A stretch of DNA of 64,000 bases from Bradyrhizobium sp. (GCF_016213215.1 NZ_JACRAW010000038.1:29939-93938), one strand, 5' to 3'; shown: positions 1-7,944, counted from the stretch's first letter. Notes: generated by a model from the sequence alone, not told the origin. A program made the numbers and translations.

Positions 1-64
1 ACATGTAGCGCCCAGGCTCGGTGACGTGGCCGGCTTTCTCCCAAGTGATCTTGCCGACAGCCAT
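1..64 (-). CDS. Hypothetical protein, N-terminal fragment cut by window edge
   Basis: An ATG on the minus strand at 64 opens a frame that runs off the left edge. The 21 visible residues begin MAVGKITWEKAG and continue with VTEPGRYM. This resembles the beginning of a small uncharacterised protein that I associate with Bradyrhizobium phage-like or accessory regions, but that is recall and not a search. Too little is visible to assign a function. No strong ribosome-binding site is seen upstream of the ATG. Confidence 0.35.
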   Translation of the reverse strand, partial: MAVGKITWEKAGHVTEPGRYM

Positions 65-635
65 GAGGTTCTCGACACCGTTAGGGTTCGCGGTTGTGGT
101 GCCAATCTACCGCAATCGGCGTGGATGAACGAGCGCAAAGGGGTGGAATCTGACGACATTACAACGTGGGTTAAAACAATCGAGCCGGTCGTGGCGCTGA
201 CCGCGCAGCTAGCGTCCGCAAGGTGACCAGGGAGTTTTCGCCCCGGCACTTGCCGTTCTCCGCCACGACAATATTGAATGGCCGACACATCAGGCCCAGA
301 ATGGCTTTGCCTCCGACATCCGTCTGAGAATGGTTCAAGATTGATGCTGCTTCCCTCGCCAAACTCACGATGATTCTCGTCGCGAACTCTTTGGGAAGTC
401 TGGCCAAGGCGCTGCGGAAGTCGTTGATGCGAAGCAGGCTTGCAACCGGGCGATCGGTACAGCGTGTGCGCTCGACGCGGGCTTTCTCTGTCCGTGTTTA
501 CTTAGCTTTAAGGGGACGGGACTAAATCGCACGAGCCCTACGGCGGCAGGGCCCGGCTCGCTTGCACGGCGCAAGTTGAACCAATCTACCAAAAAACCAG
601 CGCGATTTCATTGACCGTATTCAGGCGGGCTAGCA
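65..635. other. Stretch without a supported gene
   Basis: Several open frames cross this stretch on both strands, but none has a good ribosome-binding site, a recognisable domain or protein-like composition. I see no RNA gene or repeat. It may be degraded coding sequence of the accessory segment. Confidence 0.4.
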
Positions 636-866
636 ATGACGCGTGGGCTGAGACGACAAGTGCTTATCGTTCGGGAGTGGGACCGTTGGACCCGGCAACG
701 AGGCATCCCGCGCTACGGTCTCACCGCCAGAGAGACCCTCAAATTCTACACCGAGCTTGATGCTTCCAAGTCGTCGCTCCTGGAGTTCAATCCAAGGGGG
801 CGCGACAAATGGAGGATCGTGCACGGCTGGCTTTTGGTCGCAGGACGTGTTGACGAGTACATTTAG
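636..866 (+). CDS. Small hypothetical protein (76 aa)
   Basis: A 76-residue basic protein rich in Arg and Trp (for example VREWDRW and RDKWRIVHGWL), with a fairly regular mix of charged and aromatic residues that looks coding. No domain is recognised. It sits alone, 23 bp left of a degraded tRNA-Glu-like sequence and antisense to the following DUF2336 gene. The charge pattern would suit a small nucleic-acid-associated protein, but that is only a guess. Existence as a gene is moderately supported; function is unknown. Confidence 0.45.
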   Translation: MTRGLRRQVLIVREWDRWTRQRGIPRYGLTARETLKFYTELDASKSSLLEFNPRGRDKWRIVHGWLLVAGRVDEYI

Positions 867-888
867 GTGCTCGCCAGGGCAAGCCGAC

Positions 889-972
889 TTGCGCTCCCGG
901 GCGGAATCGATCCGCCCGCTCTCTTCACCATGGAAAGGGGCGGCTGACCGACAGAAGGAGGCAAACCGGAAA
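889..972 (-). pseudogene. Degenerate tRNA-Glu copy
   Basis: Read on the minus strand, this stretch aligns over its whole length with the intact tRNA-Glu(TTC) at 13700-13774 and with about 8 bp beyond its 5' end (AAACCGGA flank on the plus strand). Shared blocks on the plus strand include GCGCTCCC, CGGAATCGA, CTGACCGA and GCAAACCGGA. The acceptor stem, anticodon arm and T-loop carry mismatches and indels, so it should not fold as a working tRNA. It lies in the same orientation as the intact gene, 12.7 kb away, and so marks the far edge of the accessory segment. It could be an ancient integration scar or a decayed tRNA duplicate. Confidence 0.65.
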
Positions 973-1000
973 CGCAGCCTACGGCGGGGTGCGCGGCGGC

Positions 1001-2092
1001 CTATTTCTCGATCCTGTTATGGAGCTGCCAAAAACGTAACGTTCGCTCGGCGGTCTCTGTCGACAGCTTGCCGTAGTCCTGAAAGGCAACCTTGAGCGTC
1101 ACGTCATCGATCTCGTGTTTGACGGGCCGCCGGCGAAGAATTTTCTCGACCGTGCCCCAACTCAAACCGGCCGATTTGCAGGGAATGAGCACGAGATCGG
1201 CGCGCGGACCTTCAATTACCCTCGCCATCAGCTCGGTTGGCGCGCTGTTGTTGAGGAGGCCAAGTGAGGCCGCGATCTCGTCGAACTTCCTGTCTTCGGC
1301 AAACCGGGCAATCGCGGCGTCGGTCAGCTCGTTCAGCCCCTTCATTCGTCGAACGGCCGCTTCCGCCCGGTTGAAATCGCGCGTCTGCGACATGCCTTGC
1401 TGCGCCTTGTTGGCGATACTCGTCAGGACGCGCTTGATTTCCTCCTGCAATTCTGGAGGCGCGGTCATTGCCAGGCGGTTTCGCACCGCTTCGGTGGCGC
1501 GCAGCAGCAAGTCGCGCAGGAATTTGGCCGGAAGATCAATTCGAAGCCCGAGTACCTCGGTGAGTTCGTCATCGGATTCGGCGCGCGCGACCAGGCCGCC
1601 ATAGCCGGTCTCGGAGAAGCGCGCGCTGTCGTTGCCGGCGAGCTTTCTGATGACCTTGCGCTCGCCTCGCTCGACGAGAACGTCCGTCACGGCCTCCGGC
1701 AGATTTGCCCGTCCCGAGATCGCGAGCAGGTGATCCTGTCCCTTGGTCATCGCGATTTCAACGAGGGTGTGCGTCGCCAGGCGTGACGATCTCTCCAGGA
1801 CAGAGCCAGCCACGGCGATTTCGTTGTCCCGGGCAAGGCGCTCGATCACCCCTTCAGGGGAGTAGTCCAGTGGGGCAAGCCGCGAGCCGAGTTCGGCCTT
1901 CACCCGGCTTTCGACGCGGGCGGTGAGATGACACAACACGTCGTCGAACACTTTGACTTGTTCGTCACTCAGCCGTTCGCCGCTATACAGGAACAGATCC
2001 GTGACCTTGCGAAGGGTGCTGATCCGCCTGTCTGACGAACCATGTCTGACGGCCTCTTCCAGTTCGGCGATCAGCGAAGCTGAATGTTCCAT
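1001..2092 (-). CDS. DUF2336 domain-containing protein
   Basis: A 363-residue soluble, mostly helical protein that matches the DUF2336 family of alphaproteobacteria. Visible family features are helical repeats with conserved short runs such as LARDNEIAVAGSVLERS near the N-terminal third, and a regular pattern of Ala/Leu/Arg helices. No signal peptide or membrane segment. The ATG at 2092 gives an N-terminus MEHSASLIAELEEAV typical of the family; a longer frame reaches 2158 but adds 22 atypical residues. Some members act as scaffolds or regulators near two-component systems; the biochemical role here is unknown. It is a lone gene, 28 bp right of the degenerate tRNA copy. Confidence 0.85.
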   Translation of the reverse strand: MEHSASLIAELEEAVRHGSSDRRISTLRKVTDLFLYSGERLSDEQVKVFDDVLCHLTARVESRVKAELGSRLAPLDYSPEGVIERLARDNEIAVAGSVLERSSRLATHTLVEIAMTKGQDHLLAISGRANLPEAVTDVLVERGERKVIRKLAGNDSARFSETGYGGLVARAESDDELTEVLGLRIDLPAKFLRDLLLRATEAVRNRLAMTAPPELQEEIKRVLTSIANKAQQGMSQTRDFNRAEAAVRRMKGLNELTDAAIARFAEDRKFDEIAASLGLLNNSAPTELMARVIEGPRADLVLIPCKSAGLSWGTVEKILRRRPVKHEIDDVTLKVAFQDYGKLSTETAERTLRFWQLHNRIEK

Positions 2093-2967
2093 AATGGCGC
2101 GCGTCAGGCCCTGGTATGTCGGGATGAAATAGAGCGGAACAATAGTAATGCTTCTCAATAGCGATCTCTTCTTTCGAGGACGTTAATTTGGGAGCTGGCC
2201 GCTAACGCGGGCTGGCCAAGATGTCGCCGGTTGACCGACTCTGTCGTGCGGGTCCGGATGGAGTGCACAAATTGGGTTGCCGCTTTGACGTTTCCGGGCG
2301 GGAAGGCGGCGTGCAAGGCGGCCGCGTCAGCAGAGTTGATCCGGGGTGATCTTGATCAAGTTCGTTGCGACACGAAGACCAGGATCAATCTTCGGATGGA
2401 GAGGAACAACGCTTGGCAAACTTACGGTGGGTCCCAAGCCCAGCCCGACGAAGAACAACCGAGCACGGCTGCCTCATCGTTCTTGCGTCCAGATCCTGAC
2501 GTCCGAGACGAAAGGCAGCGCCGCGAGGAGCGGGAGCACGATCGAAGTTGGCATAAGGCCAGGCAGTAGACCGCCGGATTGCATCTGTGCGTCCAGTGCA
2601 CGATGCTATCCTTCATTCGAATAGGAATCGGCACCGGTGAATAGCATCTGCGGCGCAGCGAGGGCGAAACGTCACGCGGCCAGCCCTCAGCCGGATCGAA
2701 AGCAACGATGCGAATGGGATGACTGTCCTCGCCCGCGACCAGGTCGCGGATGCTTGTTTGCAGGAACTCAGACGCATCAGAATTCGGGCCAGAGCTCAGC
2801 TGCGGTGTCGCTTCCGTTGATCCACGTCAAACAGGAGGAACCGATCAGAGTTATGCAGCGAAGCATTTCGACCGGGCTAGAGGCAGAGTCGCCTCTCTCC
2901 AACAATAACCAACGCATGGCGCGAGACCACCGCAGGTCCCCGTCTGTTTGTCTGTGCGAGGAAACGG
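2093..2967. other. Long stretch without a convincing gene
   Basis: Open frames exist on both strands, but their translations are low in hydrophobic periodicity, rich in Arg/Ser/Pro and lack ribosome-binding sites. I recognise no domain, tRNA or repeat. The stretch may hold the promoter of the DUF2336 gene near 2093-2200 and decayed sequence beyond it. Confidence 0.4.
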
Positions 2968-3426
2968 ATGCAAACGTACTATTTTGAGATCAGGAGCACG
3001 AACGCGCCAGCTATTCGGGACACGCGCGGCATTCAATTCGAAACCGGACGGGAGGCAGTCGTTTACGGCCAGAGATTGGCAGCCAGGCTCGCCGCGGACA
3101 GCTGTATCGAAGATCGCGGGCTGCGGGTTGTGATCACCGATAAGTCCGGAACCGAGATCCAGGTCTCCGTCTCGCACTTGCCGTCCTCAAGACGAGCTCT
3201 GTCTCCCATTGGCAGCTTGCGCCAGTCTGGTCCATTCAGCAGCGAGCCTCAGCCATTCCTCGGTACCGAGTGGGTTGAGGGCCTTCTCCGCCTCTATCCA
3301 GCCTTGTTCAGCTTCGCTCTGGAGCCGCTGCGTGTCCTGGCAATCGGACCACGCACAACGGCAAACCTGGGACGCGCGCCAATTCAATTGAGGACAACAA
3401 CGATCGATCGCGGCACTACGGCTTGA
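2968..3426 (+). CDS. DUF6894-like protein with an atypical C-terminal extension
   Basis: The first about 70 residues fit the small DUF6894-type fold common in rhizobia: an opening strand MQTYYFEIRS, then an acidic/Gly turn with RDTRGIQFETGREAVVYG, a helix rich in Ala (LAARLAA) and a closing pair of strands (LRVVITDKSGTEIQVSVS). Such proteins normally end near residue 75-90. Here the frame runs on to 152 residues with Ser/Pro/Leu-rich sequence that looks non-native, so the natural stop may have been lost by mutation or deletion. The start has AGGA upstream. Function of the family is unknown. Confidence 0.55.
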   Translation: MQTYYFEIRSTNAPAIRDTRGIQFETGREAVVYGQRLAARLAADSCIEDRGLRVVITDKSGTEIQVSVSHLPSSRRALSPIGSLRQSGPFSSEPQPFLGTEWVEGLLRLYPALFSFALEPLRVLAIGPRTTANLGRAPIQLRTTTIDRGTTA

Positions 3427-3540
3427 CCAGGCCGGAGTGATTACCGGCTCGGCGGCTGGAGCTTGCACGAAGATGCGGCTAGACGTGTTGTCGCACAGGA
3501 TCATCGGGATTCCGATGCAGCATTGAATGGCGATACGATC

Positions 3541-4296
3541 ATGGCCGATGCCGCGTCAGGACTCTACGAACCCGTAAACCAATACAAACCGGTCGCTCAA
3601 GACATCGGTATCGTAGACGGCCCTTTCGAGTACTTGACGATAGCCGGGGTGAGGCTTCCGTTGCCGTTCACCACTCGGATGACCGTGGTGCGGCTCAGCA
3701 ACGGCGACCTTTTCCTCCATTCCCCCATCGCATTCGACGCGGCGCTCGCCGAGAGGCTGCAGGCGATAGGCACGGTCCGCCATCTCGTATCGCCGAACCA
3801 GTTCCACTACGCGCACATCGGAGAGTGGTCACAGGCGTTTCCGGATGCGGTTGCCTGGGCCTCCCCGCACGCACGCGAGCGCGCGCGCTCGCGGGGTATC
3901 GACGTGCGATTTGACAGAGACCTCGGCGCCGAACCGCCGGAGGAGTGGCGCGGCGAGATCGATCAGACCACCGTTCCAGGAGGAATTTTCGGAGAGATCG
4001 TTTTCTTCCACGAGGATTCGAAGACCCTCATTTTGGCCGACACCATCATCAATCTCGAACTCGATAAGATGAGGCAACCGTGGCGCTTCGCCGCCAGACT
4101 CACCGGGATGTACCATCCGCGCGGCCAAATATTCTTCGGCATGCGCTTGCCGCTGCTCTTGCAGAAACGAAAGACGAGAGCAGCGGTCCAAAAAATCCTG
4201 GCATGGCAGCCGGAACGCATCATTCTCAGCCATGGACGCTGGATCGAGGCGAACGGCAGCGCAACTCTGCGACGCCTGCTTGGATGGGCACTCTGA
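3541..4296 (+). CDS. DUF4336 domain-containing protein
   Basis: A 251-residue cytoplasmic protein of the DUF4336 family, which is related in fold to metallo-beta-lactamase-type hydrolases. Diagnostic stretches are RMTVVRLSNGDLFLHSP near residues 45-60, VRHLVSPNQFHYAHIGEW near 80-97 and ILSHGRWIEANG near the C-terminus. The usual metal-binding HxHxDH motif of active metallo-beta-lactamases is not seen, so hydrolase activity is uncertain. The ATG at 3541 was chosen because the residues in front of it (from 3463) do not resemble the family. The gene stands alone between uncharacterised neighbours. Confidence 0.8.
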   Translation: MADAASGLYEPVNQYKPVAQDIGIVDGPFEYLTIAGVRLPLPFTTRMTVVRLSNGDLFLHSPIAFDAALAERLQAIGTVRHLVSPNQFHYAHIGEWSQAFPDAVAWASPHARERARSRGIDVRFDRDLGAEPPEEWRGEIDQTTVPGGIFGEIVFFHEDSKTLILADTIINLELDKMRQPWRFAARLTGMYHPRGQIFFGMRLPLLLQKRKTRAAVQKILAWQPERIILSHGRWIEANGSATLRRLLGWAL

Positions 4297-4573
4297 GCCT
4301 GGTACCCATTTCAACAAAACAACCCCATGCAAAGTAGCAGGCGGCATGAACGCTTCGAACGAGACGATTGACTCGTCGGGCAAATCAGCGGCATTCGTTC
4401 ATCGTACCCCAATCTCGTAAACGCCCGTCGCCCCGCGTCAGGGGGCTCTCCGGTGCGATTGCGACTCCAAATCCTCACCCACATTGAAATTGCACCGGCT
4501 CGCCGCGGCGAACGATCGCCTGCGCGTGACCGAGCCGCGCGCCTCCCTCGCGCGCCTGCCTGGGACATCAGAC

Positions 4574-5236
4574 ATGGACACAGCTCCGGACATCACGACG
4601 TCCACGGCAATTGCCGCGACCGACCCGGCCAAAGCTGCGAGAACCCCGCGGATCAAGCTGAAGTCGAACGGTTTCTCCATCGACCATCCGGACCCCGAGC
4701 TCGGCGAACAGCTGATGGCGGACGCACTGGGCGTCGCCGATCGCGAAGCGCTGGATGGCATTCTCGGACAACTGGTCAAGGTCAGTGTGAACGGGGGGCG
4801 TCCCGACGAGGTCAACCTCTCTTTCGCGATTTCGATGGTGAAGAGTATCAAGCCCAGGGATTCCGTCGAGGCCATGCTGGTGGCGCAGATGGTTTCGGTT
4901 CATCTCATGGCGATGCGATGCGCCCATCACCTTGCGAATGCGAAAGACCTCGCCCAGCACGACAGCGCGGCGCGCGCATTGGGCAGGCTCGCCCGCACCT
5001 TTCCCGCGCAGATGGATGCGCTCAACCGCTATCGCAGCCATGGCGAGCCCGCCATCACTGTGCAGAACGTGTCGGTGGGGGACGGCGGCAAGGCCATTGT
5101 CGGCAACGTCACGCAGCATGCGAGCGTGATCGTCTCCGACAACAACCCGGCATCGGCTGCACCGAAGGCGCCGAAGGCCGCGCGCTCCAGGCGAGGACGC
5201 CATTCCGCTGAGGCCAGGCGGACAGCACAGGCATGA
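4574..5236 (+). CDS. Hypothetical protein, first gene of a coupled pair
   Basis: A 220-residue soluble protein. The N-terminal 35 residues are low complexity; the middle is predicted helical (for example VEAMLVAQMVSVHLMAMR and HDSAARALGRLARTFPAQMDAL); the C-terminal part carries a Gly-rich strand segment TVQNVSVGDGGKAIVGNV and ends in a basic Ala/Arg tail. I recall this family as multicopy in Bradyrhizobium genomes, with no known function. The stop overlaps the next start as ATGA at 5233-5236, so the pair is translationally coupled. The last 70 residues are duplicated at 6378-6581. The ATG at 4574 is preferred over one at 4484, whose extra residues look out of frame. Confidence 0.7.
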   Translation: MDTAPDITTSTAIAATDPAKAARTPRIKLKSNGFSIDHPDPELGEQLMADALGVADREALDGILGQLVKVSVNGGRPDEVNLSFAISMVKSIKPRDSVEAMLVAQMVSVHLMAMRCAHHLANAKDLAQHDSAARALGRLARTFPAQMDALNRYRSHGEPAITVQNVSVGDGGKAIVGNVTQHASVIVSDNNPASAAPKAPKAARSRRGRHSAEARRTAQA

Positions 5237-5517
5237 GCGATCACATCAGAAATACCGGCCCGATGCTGGCGAGCCCGCGTTGCGGCGCCAAGACTCGTTG
5301 CGGCGGCGCCTGCCGCTCACCGGCGGTGCACGGCAAAAAGCGCTGCCGCATGCACGGCGGCGCGCCGCGATCCGGCGCGCCAAAGGCCAACCAGAACGCG
5401 CGCAAGCACGGCCTGTTCACCAGCGATGCGATCGCGGAACGAAGGCAGATCCAGGCGTTGTTGGGTGAAGCGCGGAAGCTGCTGGAGATGATGAGGTGAG
5501 TGGGTTTTGCAAAAAGC
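5024..5517 (+). repeat. Direct repeat, left copy (flanks toxin-antitoxin module)
   Basis: This segment covers the 3' end of the first gene of the pair, all of HGG copy 1 and a few bases past its stop. It is repeated in the same orientation at 6378-6861. The copies differ by scattered substitutions and a 6-bp indel near the left end. The toxin-antitoxin genes at 5589-6331 lie between them. Confidence 0.85.
5233..5499 (+). CDS. HGG-motif small protein, copy 1
   Basis: An 88-residue basic protein. Residues 15-45 hold four Cys in a pattern CGAKTRCGGACRSPAV...KKRCRMHGG, followed by GAPRSGAPKANQNARKHG. This is the signature of a small family (HGG-type, resembling HGGxSTG proteins) often found near phage-like genes. 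The Cys/His cluster suggests a zinc-binding nucleic-acid-interacting knuckle, which is inference. It overlaps the preceding gene by 4 bp. A second copy of the same length, differing at only a few residues, lies at 6578-6844. Confidence 0.75.
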   Translation: MSDHIRNTGPMLASPRCGAKTRCGGACRSPAVHGKKRCRMHGGAPRSGAPKANQNARKHGLFTSDAIAERRQIQALLGEARKLLEMMR

Positions 5518-5588
5518 GCGCGAACCAACAGAAACCAGCGACGGGTCAATCAAATCCGATGGCGGAACGGCTCATGTTTGTTCGGCGA

Positions 5589-6020
5589 TCAGATCGCATT
5601 CCGGAGAAGGTTGACGATCTCGACCTCGGCAAAGTCCTTTTCGTTGTCGGTGACGACGATGCAGTCGTTGGCCTCTGCAATCGCAGCGATGATCATGTCG
5701 AGAGCGCTGCGCGGCCGTCCGTTCGCGGTTCCCTCAGCCATCAAGCGGCCCCAGATCAGGGCCGCCTTCTCATCGAATGGCAGCACGCGGCCAGCGAAAA
5801 GCGCCGGAGGCCCTTCCGGACCGGAAAACCAGGCATCAAGCTGGTCACGTTTCCGCCCGGCGGGCTTTTCCAATATGCCGCGCCGAATTTCGGCGACGGT
5901 GAGCGAGGCAATGAATAGATGCTCATCGACCTGCTCCCCCATCCAGGCCAGCAACGCTTCCGAAGGCGTCGGCTTCGTGACGTTGCTGATGATGTTGGTG
6001 TCAAGGAGATAACGGCTCAC
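5589..6020 (-). CDS. vapC: PIN-domain toxin (VapC/FitB type)
   Basis: A 143-residue PIN-domain ribonuclease of type II toxin-antitoxin systems. The four acidic active-site residues are in place: D7 in LLDTNIIS, E44 in TVAEIRRG, D108 in RSALDMIIAAIA and D125 in VTDNEKDF. The length is usual for the FitB-like branch. Family members cleave tRNA or rRNA when freed from their antitoxin. The start overlaps the stop of the upstream antitoxin by ATGA (6017-6020), so the two are coupled. The module sits between two direct repeats of unrelated genes and reads opposite to them, which points to an insertion. Confidence 0.9.
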   Translation of the reverse strand: MSRYLLDTNIISNVTKPTPSEALLAWMGEQVDEHLFIASLTVAEIRRGILEKPAGRKRDQLDAWFSGPEGPPALFAGRVLPFDEKAALIWGRLMAEGTANGRPRSALDMIIAAIAEANDCIVVTDNEKDFAEVEIVNLLRNAI

Positions 6021-6331
6021 AGCTCGACCTTGCGCCCGGTTTCAAACTGGCGAACCGGAGCGATATCGCTACCCACGAGAGGCGAGCGGCGAAGTGCCGC
6101 GAGAATGCCGCCTTTCCTCGGCGGCTCACCGGAAATGGTTTGAGTGACTGCGGCCCGCAGCCGTGAGGCATCCGGCCCGTCTTCCGCTAGGCGTCGCGCG
6201 AGCGATCGGATGAGGTCGCGATCACCGTCGAGCCCAAGAACCTCGAACCGGGCAATTCCCCGTTTTTGGAGACGATTCCGATAGTTCCTGATGGCGCGCT
6301 TCTGAGACTTGCTGCCCACAATGCTCTCCAT
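6017..6331 (-). CDS. Putative antitoxin partner of the PIN toxin
   Basis: A 104-residue basic-to-acidic protein starting MESIVGSKSQKRAIRNYRNR. It ends 4 bp inside the toxin gene. The Lys/Arg-rich first 30 residues (SQKRAIRNYRNRLQKRG) could bind DNA, and the central helix (LIRSLARRLAEDGPDASRLR) plus the C-terminal tail (GGILAALRRSPLVG) could bind the toxin. It does not look like a standard ribbon-helix-helix or AbrB antitoxin, but position and overlap argue strongly for the role. Similar proteins accompany PIN toxins in other rhizobia, as far as I recall. A longer frame to 6589 is antisense to the HGG pair and was rejected. Confidence 0.75.
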   Translation of the reverse strand: MESIVGSKSQKRAIRNYRNRLQKRGIARFEVLGLDGDRDLIRSLARRLAEDGPDASRLRAAVTQTISGEPPRKGGILAALRRSPLVGSDIAPVRQFETGRKVEL

Positions 6332-6377
6332 GGATATATCCAGTAATATAGCCGGGATTCGAGCTATCTGCAAGGGT

Positions 6378-6581
6378 AACCGCTGCCGTAGCCATGGAGA
6401 GCTCACCGTGCAGAACGTGTCGGTGGGGGATGGCGGCAAGGCCATTGTCGGCAACGTCACGCAGCATGCGAGCGTGATCGTTCCCGACAAGAACCCGGCA
6501 TCCGCGGCGAAGGCGCCGAACGTCGCGCGCTTCAGGCGAGGACGCGATTGCGCTGAGACCGGGCGAAAAGCACAGGCATGA
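6378..6581 (+). pseudogene. Truncated 3' copy of the first gene of the HGG pair
   Basis: Only the last about 67 codons of the gene at 4574-5236 remain here (segment TVQNVSVGDGGKAIVGNV onward). The frame is still open and even finds an upstream ATG at 6309, but the sequence before 6378 belongs to the antitoxin 5' end on the other strand. It still overlaps the following HGG gene by ATGA. Lacking the helical core, it is probably non-functional. Confidence 0.7.
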
Positions 6582-6844
6582 GCGATCACATCAGAAACAC
6601 CGGCCCGATGCTAACGAGCCCGCGTTGCGGCGCCAAAACCCGTTGCGGCGGCGCCTGCCGCTCCCCGGCGGTGCACGGCAAAAAGCGCTGCCGCATGCAC
6701 GGCGGCGCACCGCGATCCGGCGCGCCAAAGGCGAACCAGAACGCGCGCAAGCACGGCCTGTTCGCCAGGGATGCGCTCGCGGAGCGAAGGCAGATTCGGG
6801 TGCTGCTGGGTGAGGCGCGGAGCTTGCTGGAAGGGATGAAGTGA
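6578..6844 (+). CDS. HGG-motif small protein, copy 2
   Basis: An 88-residue near-twin of the protein at 5233-5499, with all four Cys, the RCRMHGG motif and the NQNARKHG block preserved. Differences are concentrated in the last 25 residues (for example FARDALAERRQIRVLLGEAR against FTSDAIAERRQIQALLGEAR), and they are conservative. This suggests selection on the protein after duplication. Its start overlaps the truncated upstream copy as ATGA, so translation may still depend on that frame. Role unknown. Confidence 0.7.
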   Translation: MSDHIRNTGPMLTSPRCGAKTRCGGACRSPAVHGKKRCRMHGGAPRSGAPKANQNARKHGLFARDALAERRQIRVLLGEARSLLEGMK

Positions 6845-7193
6845 GTGGGTCTGCAAAGAGCAACGGGGGCTTCCTGGCGGAAACACCATCGATAAGACAA
6901 ACCATTGGAACTTCCCGGAGGCGTTATCGGAAATGTCCAAATCCGGACTCCGGGACGCGACAACTCAGCAGGTGCCGCGCGAGAAATAACACTGAGAGTC
7001 GGTGCGAGACTTCTCACCTTGGCAACCAGCACATTTTTGAGCGAATAGCGTCCGGTCTTACCCGGGTAGCAGAAGCAACGCCAGGTCTGCCGTCTTTCAG
7101 CTAAGGGCCAGATGCGGAAACTACGGCAGGCCGTTTACCGAAGGTTAGCGCTTCCCGCTGCACAACCAAGGGATGTCTCCCGTTGAAAGGATG
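6845..7193. other. Stretch without a gene
   Basis: About 350 bp between HGG copy 2 and the transposase remnant. No frame looks coding and no RNA or repeat is recognised, except the first about 17 bp, which still belong to the direct repeat. Confidence 0.4.
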
Positions 7194-7347
7194 AGAGGCC
7201 GATCCCGACATGATCGAGCGGCTGTGCCGGGCCGAGACCATCGGCCGGCCGCTCGGCAGTCGCAAATTCATGGATGCCATCGAGCGCAGGACGCGGCGCG
7301 TCCTCAAACCCGCCAAACGCGGCCCCAAGCCGCGCGAGGAGAGTTAA
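7194..7347 (+). pseudogene. 3' remnant of the Y1 transposase gene
   Basis: These bases match the 3' end of the full-length transposase gene (8650-8803) with only a few substitutions, in the same orientation and with the same stop codon. Only the C-terminal 50 or so residues are left (DMIERLCRAETIGRPLG... to the basic tail); the catalytic HUH and Tyr motifs are missing. The match continues into the terminal repeat that ends at 7365. Upstream of 7194 there is no similarity. Confidence 0.9.
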
Positions 7348-7438
7348 GTGCACTGTCACCGTAATGCCGTAATGCCGCCCTGTCACCGCAACTACCGTGT
7401 CTCACTTCAGGGGTGCAGTCCAGCACTGTCACCGTAAT
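7348..7438 (+). repeat. Cluster of transposon-end motifs
   Basis: GTGCACTGTCACCGTAAT occurs at 7348-7365. A related piece, CCCTGTCACCGCAAC, is at 7378-7392, and GCACTGTCACCGTAAT occurs at 7423-7438. The same 18-mer ends the intact element at 8804-8821 and its reverse complement is at 8079-8096. The spare copies suggest repeated visits or REP-like spreading of the element end. Confidence 0.85.
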
Positions 7439-7500
7439 ACCCAAGAACTAGGCCCGCCGCAAAATCGGTGACGGGGGGCGACGGCACCACGGTTCGTCTG

Positions 7501-7944
7501 TCAGCCCCCGGGGCTATCCGTCATGATGTAGCCCATCAGGTCGTCCACGTTGTGCTCCAAATCCCGGATGATGTTCTTGACGACGTCTCCGATCGAGATC
7601 ACGCCCACGACCTTGCCCGCGTCCAGCACTGGCAGATGGCGAAAACCGCGCGCAGACATCATTGCCATGCAGCCTTCCAGCCGATCGTCCGGCTTGATCG
7701 TCACCGGGTTGCGCGTCATCACTTGGCCCACCGGCGTCTGCTTCGCATCGAGCCCGGGCAGCAGCACTTTGATGGCGCAGTCACCCTGGGTCACGATACC
7801 GACCAGCACGTCGTCGTCGATGACCAGCACCGACCGGACCCGGTTGTCGCGCATCTGGCGCAAGGCTTCGACGACCATGTCGCCGGAACGAACATGGATC
7901 AGGGCGCCACTCTTCTGGGCCAGAGCGATTTTTACTGTGCTCAT
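7501..7944 (-). CDS. CBS-domain protein
   Basis: A 147-residue cytoplasmic protein made of two CBS motifs (about residues 10-65 and 75-135), which pair into one Bateman module that normally binds adenine nucleotides. Visible signature pieces are VRSVLVIDDDVLVGIVTQGD in the first and FRHLPVLDAGKVVGVISIGD in the second. There is no attached catalytic or DNA-binding domain, so it probably acts as an energy or stress sensor in trans. The ATG at 7944 follows a GAGGAG ribosome-binding site. The gene is bracketed by inverted copies of the transposon-end motif (7348-7365 and 7423-7438 on one side, 8079-8096 on the other). Confidence 0.88.
   Translation of the reverse strand: MSTVKIALAQKSGALIHVRSGDMVVEALRQMRDNRVRSVLVIDDDVLVGIVTQGDCAIKVLLPGLDAKQTPVGQVMTRNPVTIKPDDRLEGCMAMMSARGFRHLPVLDAGKVVGVISIGDVVKNIIRDLEHNVDDLMGYIMTDSPGG

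Larger units (their letters stand above)
6378..6861 (+). repeat. Direct repeat, right copy
   Basis: The partner of 5024-5517. It begins abruptly at AACCGCT, which also starts the homology in the left copy, and runs about 17 bp past the HGG stop codon. Both copies keep the same internal gene order and reading frames. Confidence 0.85.

Noticed and set aside
6332..6589. N-terminal extension of the antitoxin up to 6589
   Set aside because: The extension is antisense to the HGG pair and has no antitoxin character; the ATG at 6331 fits better.
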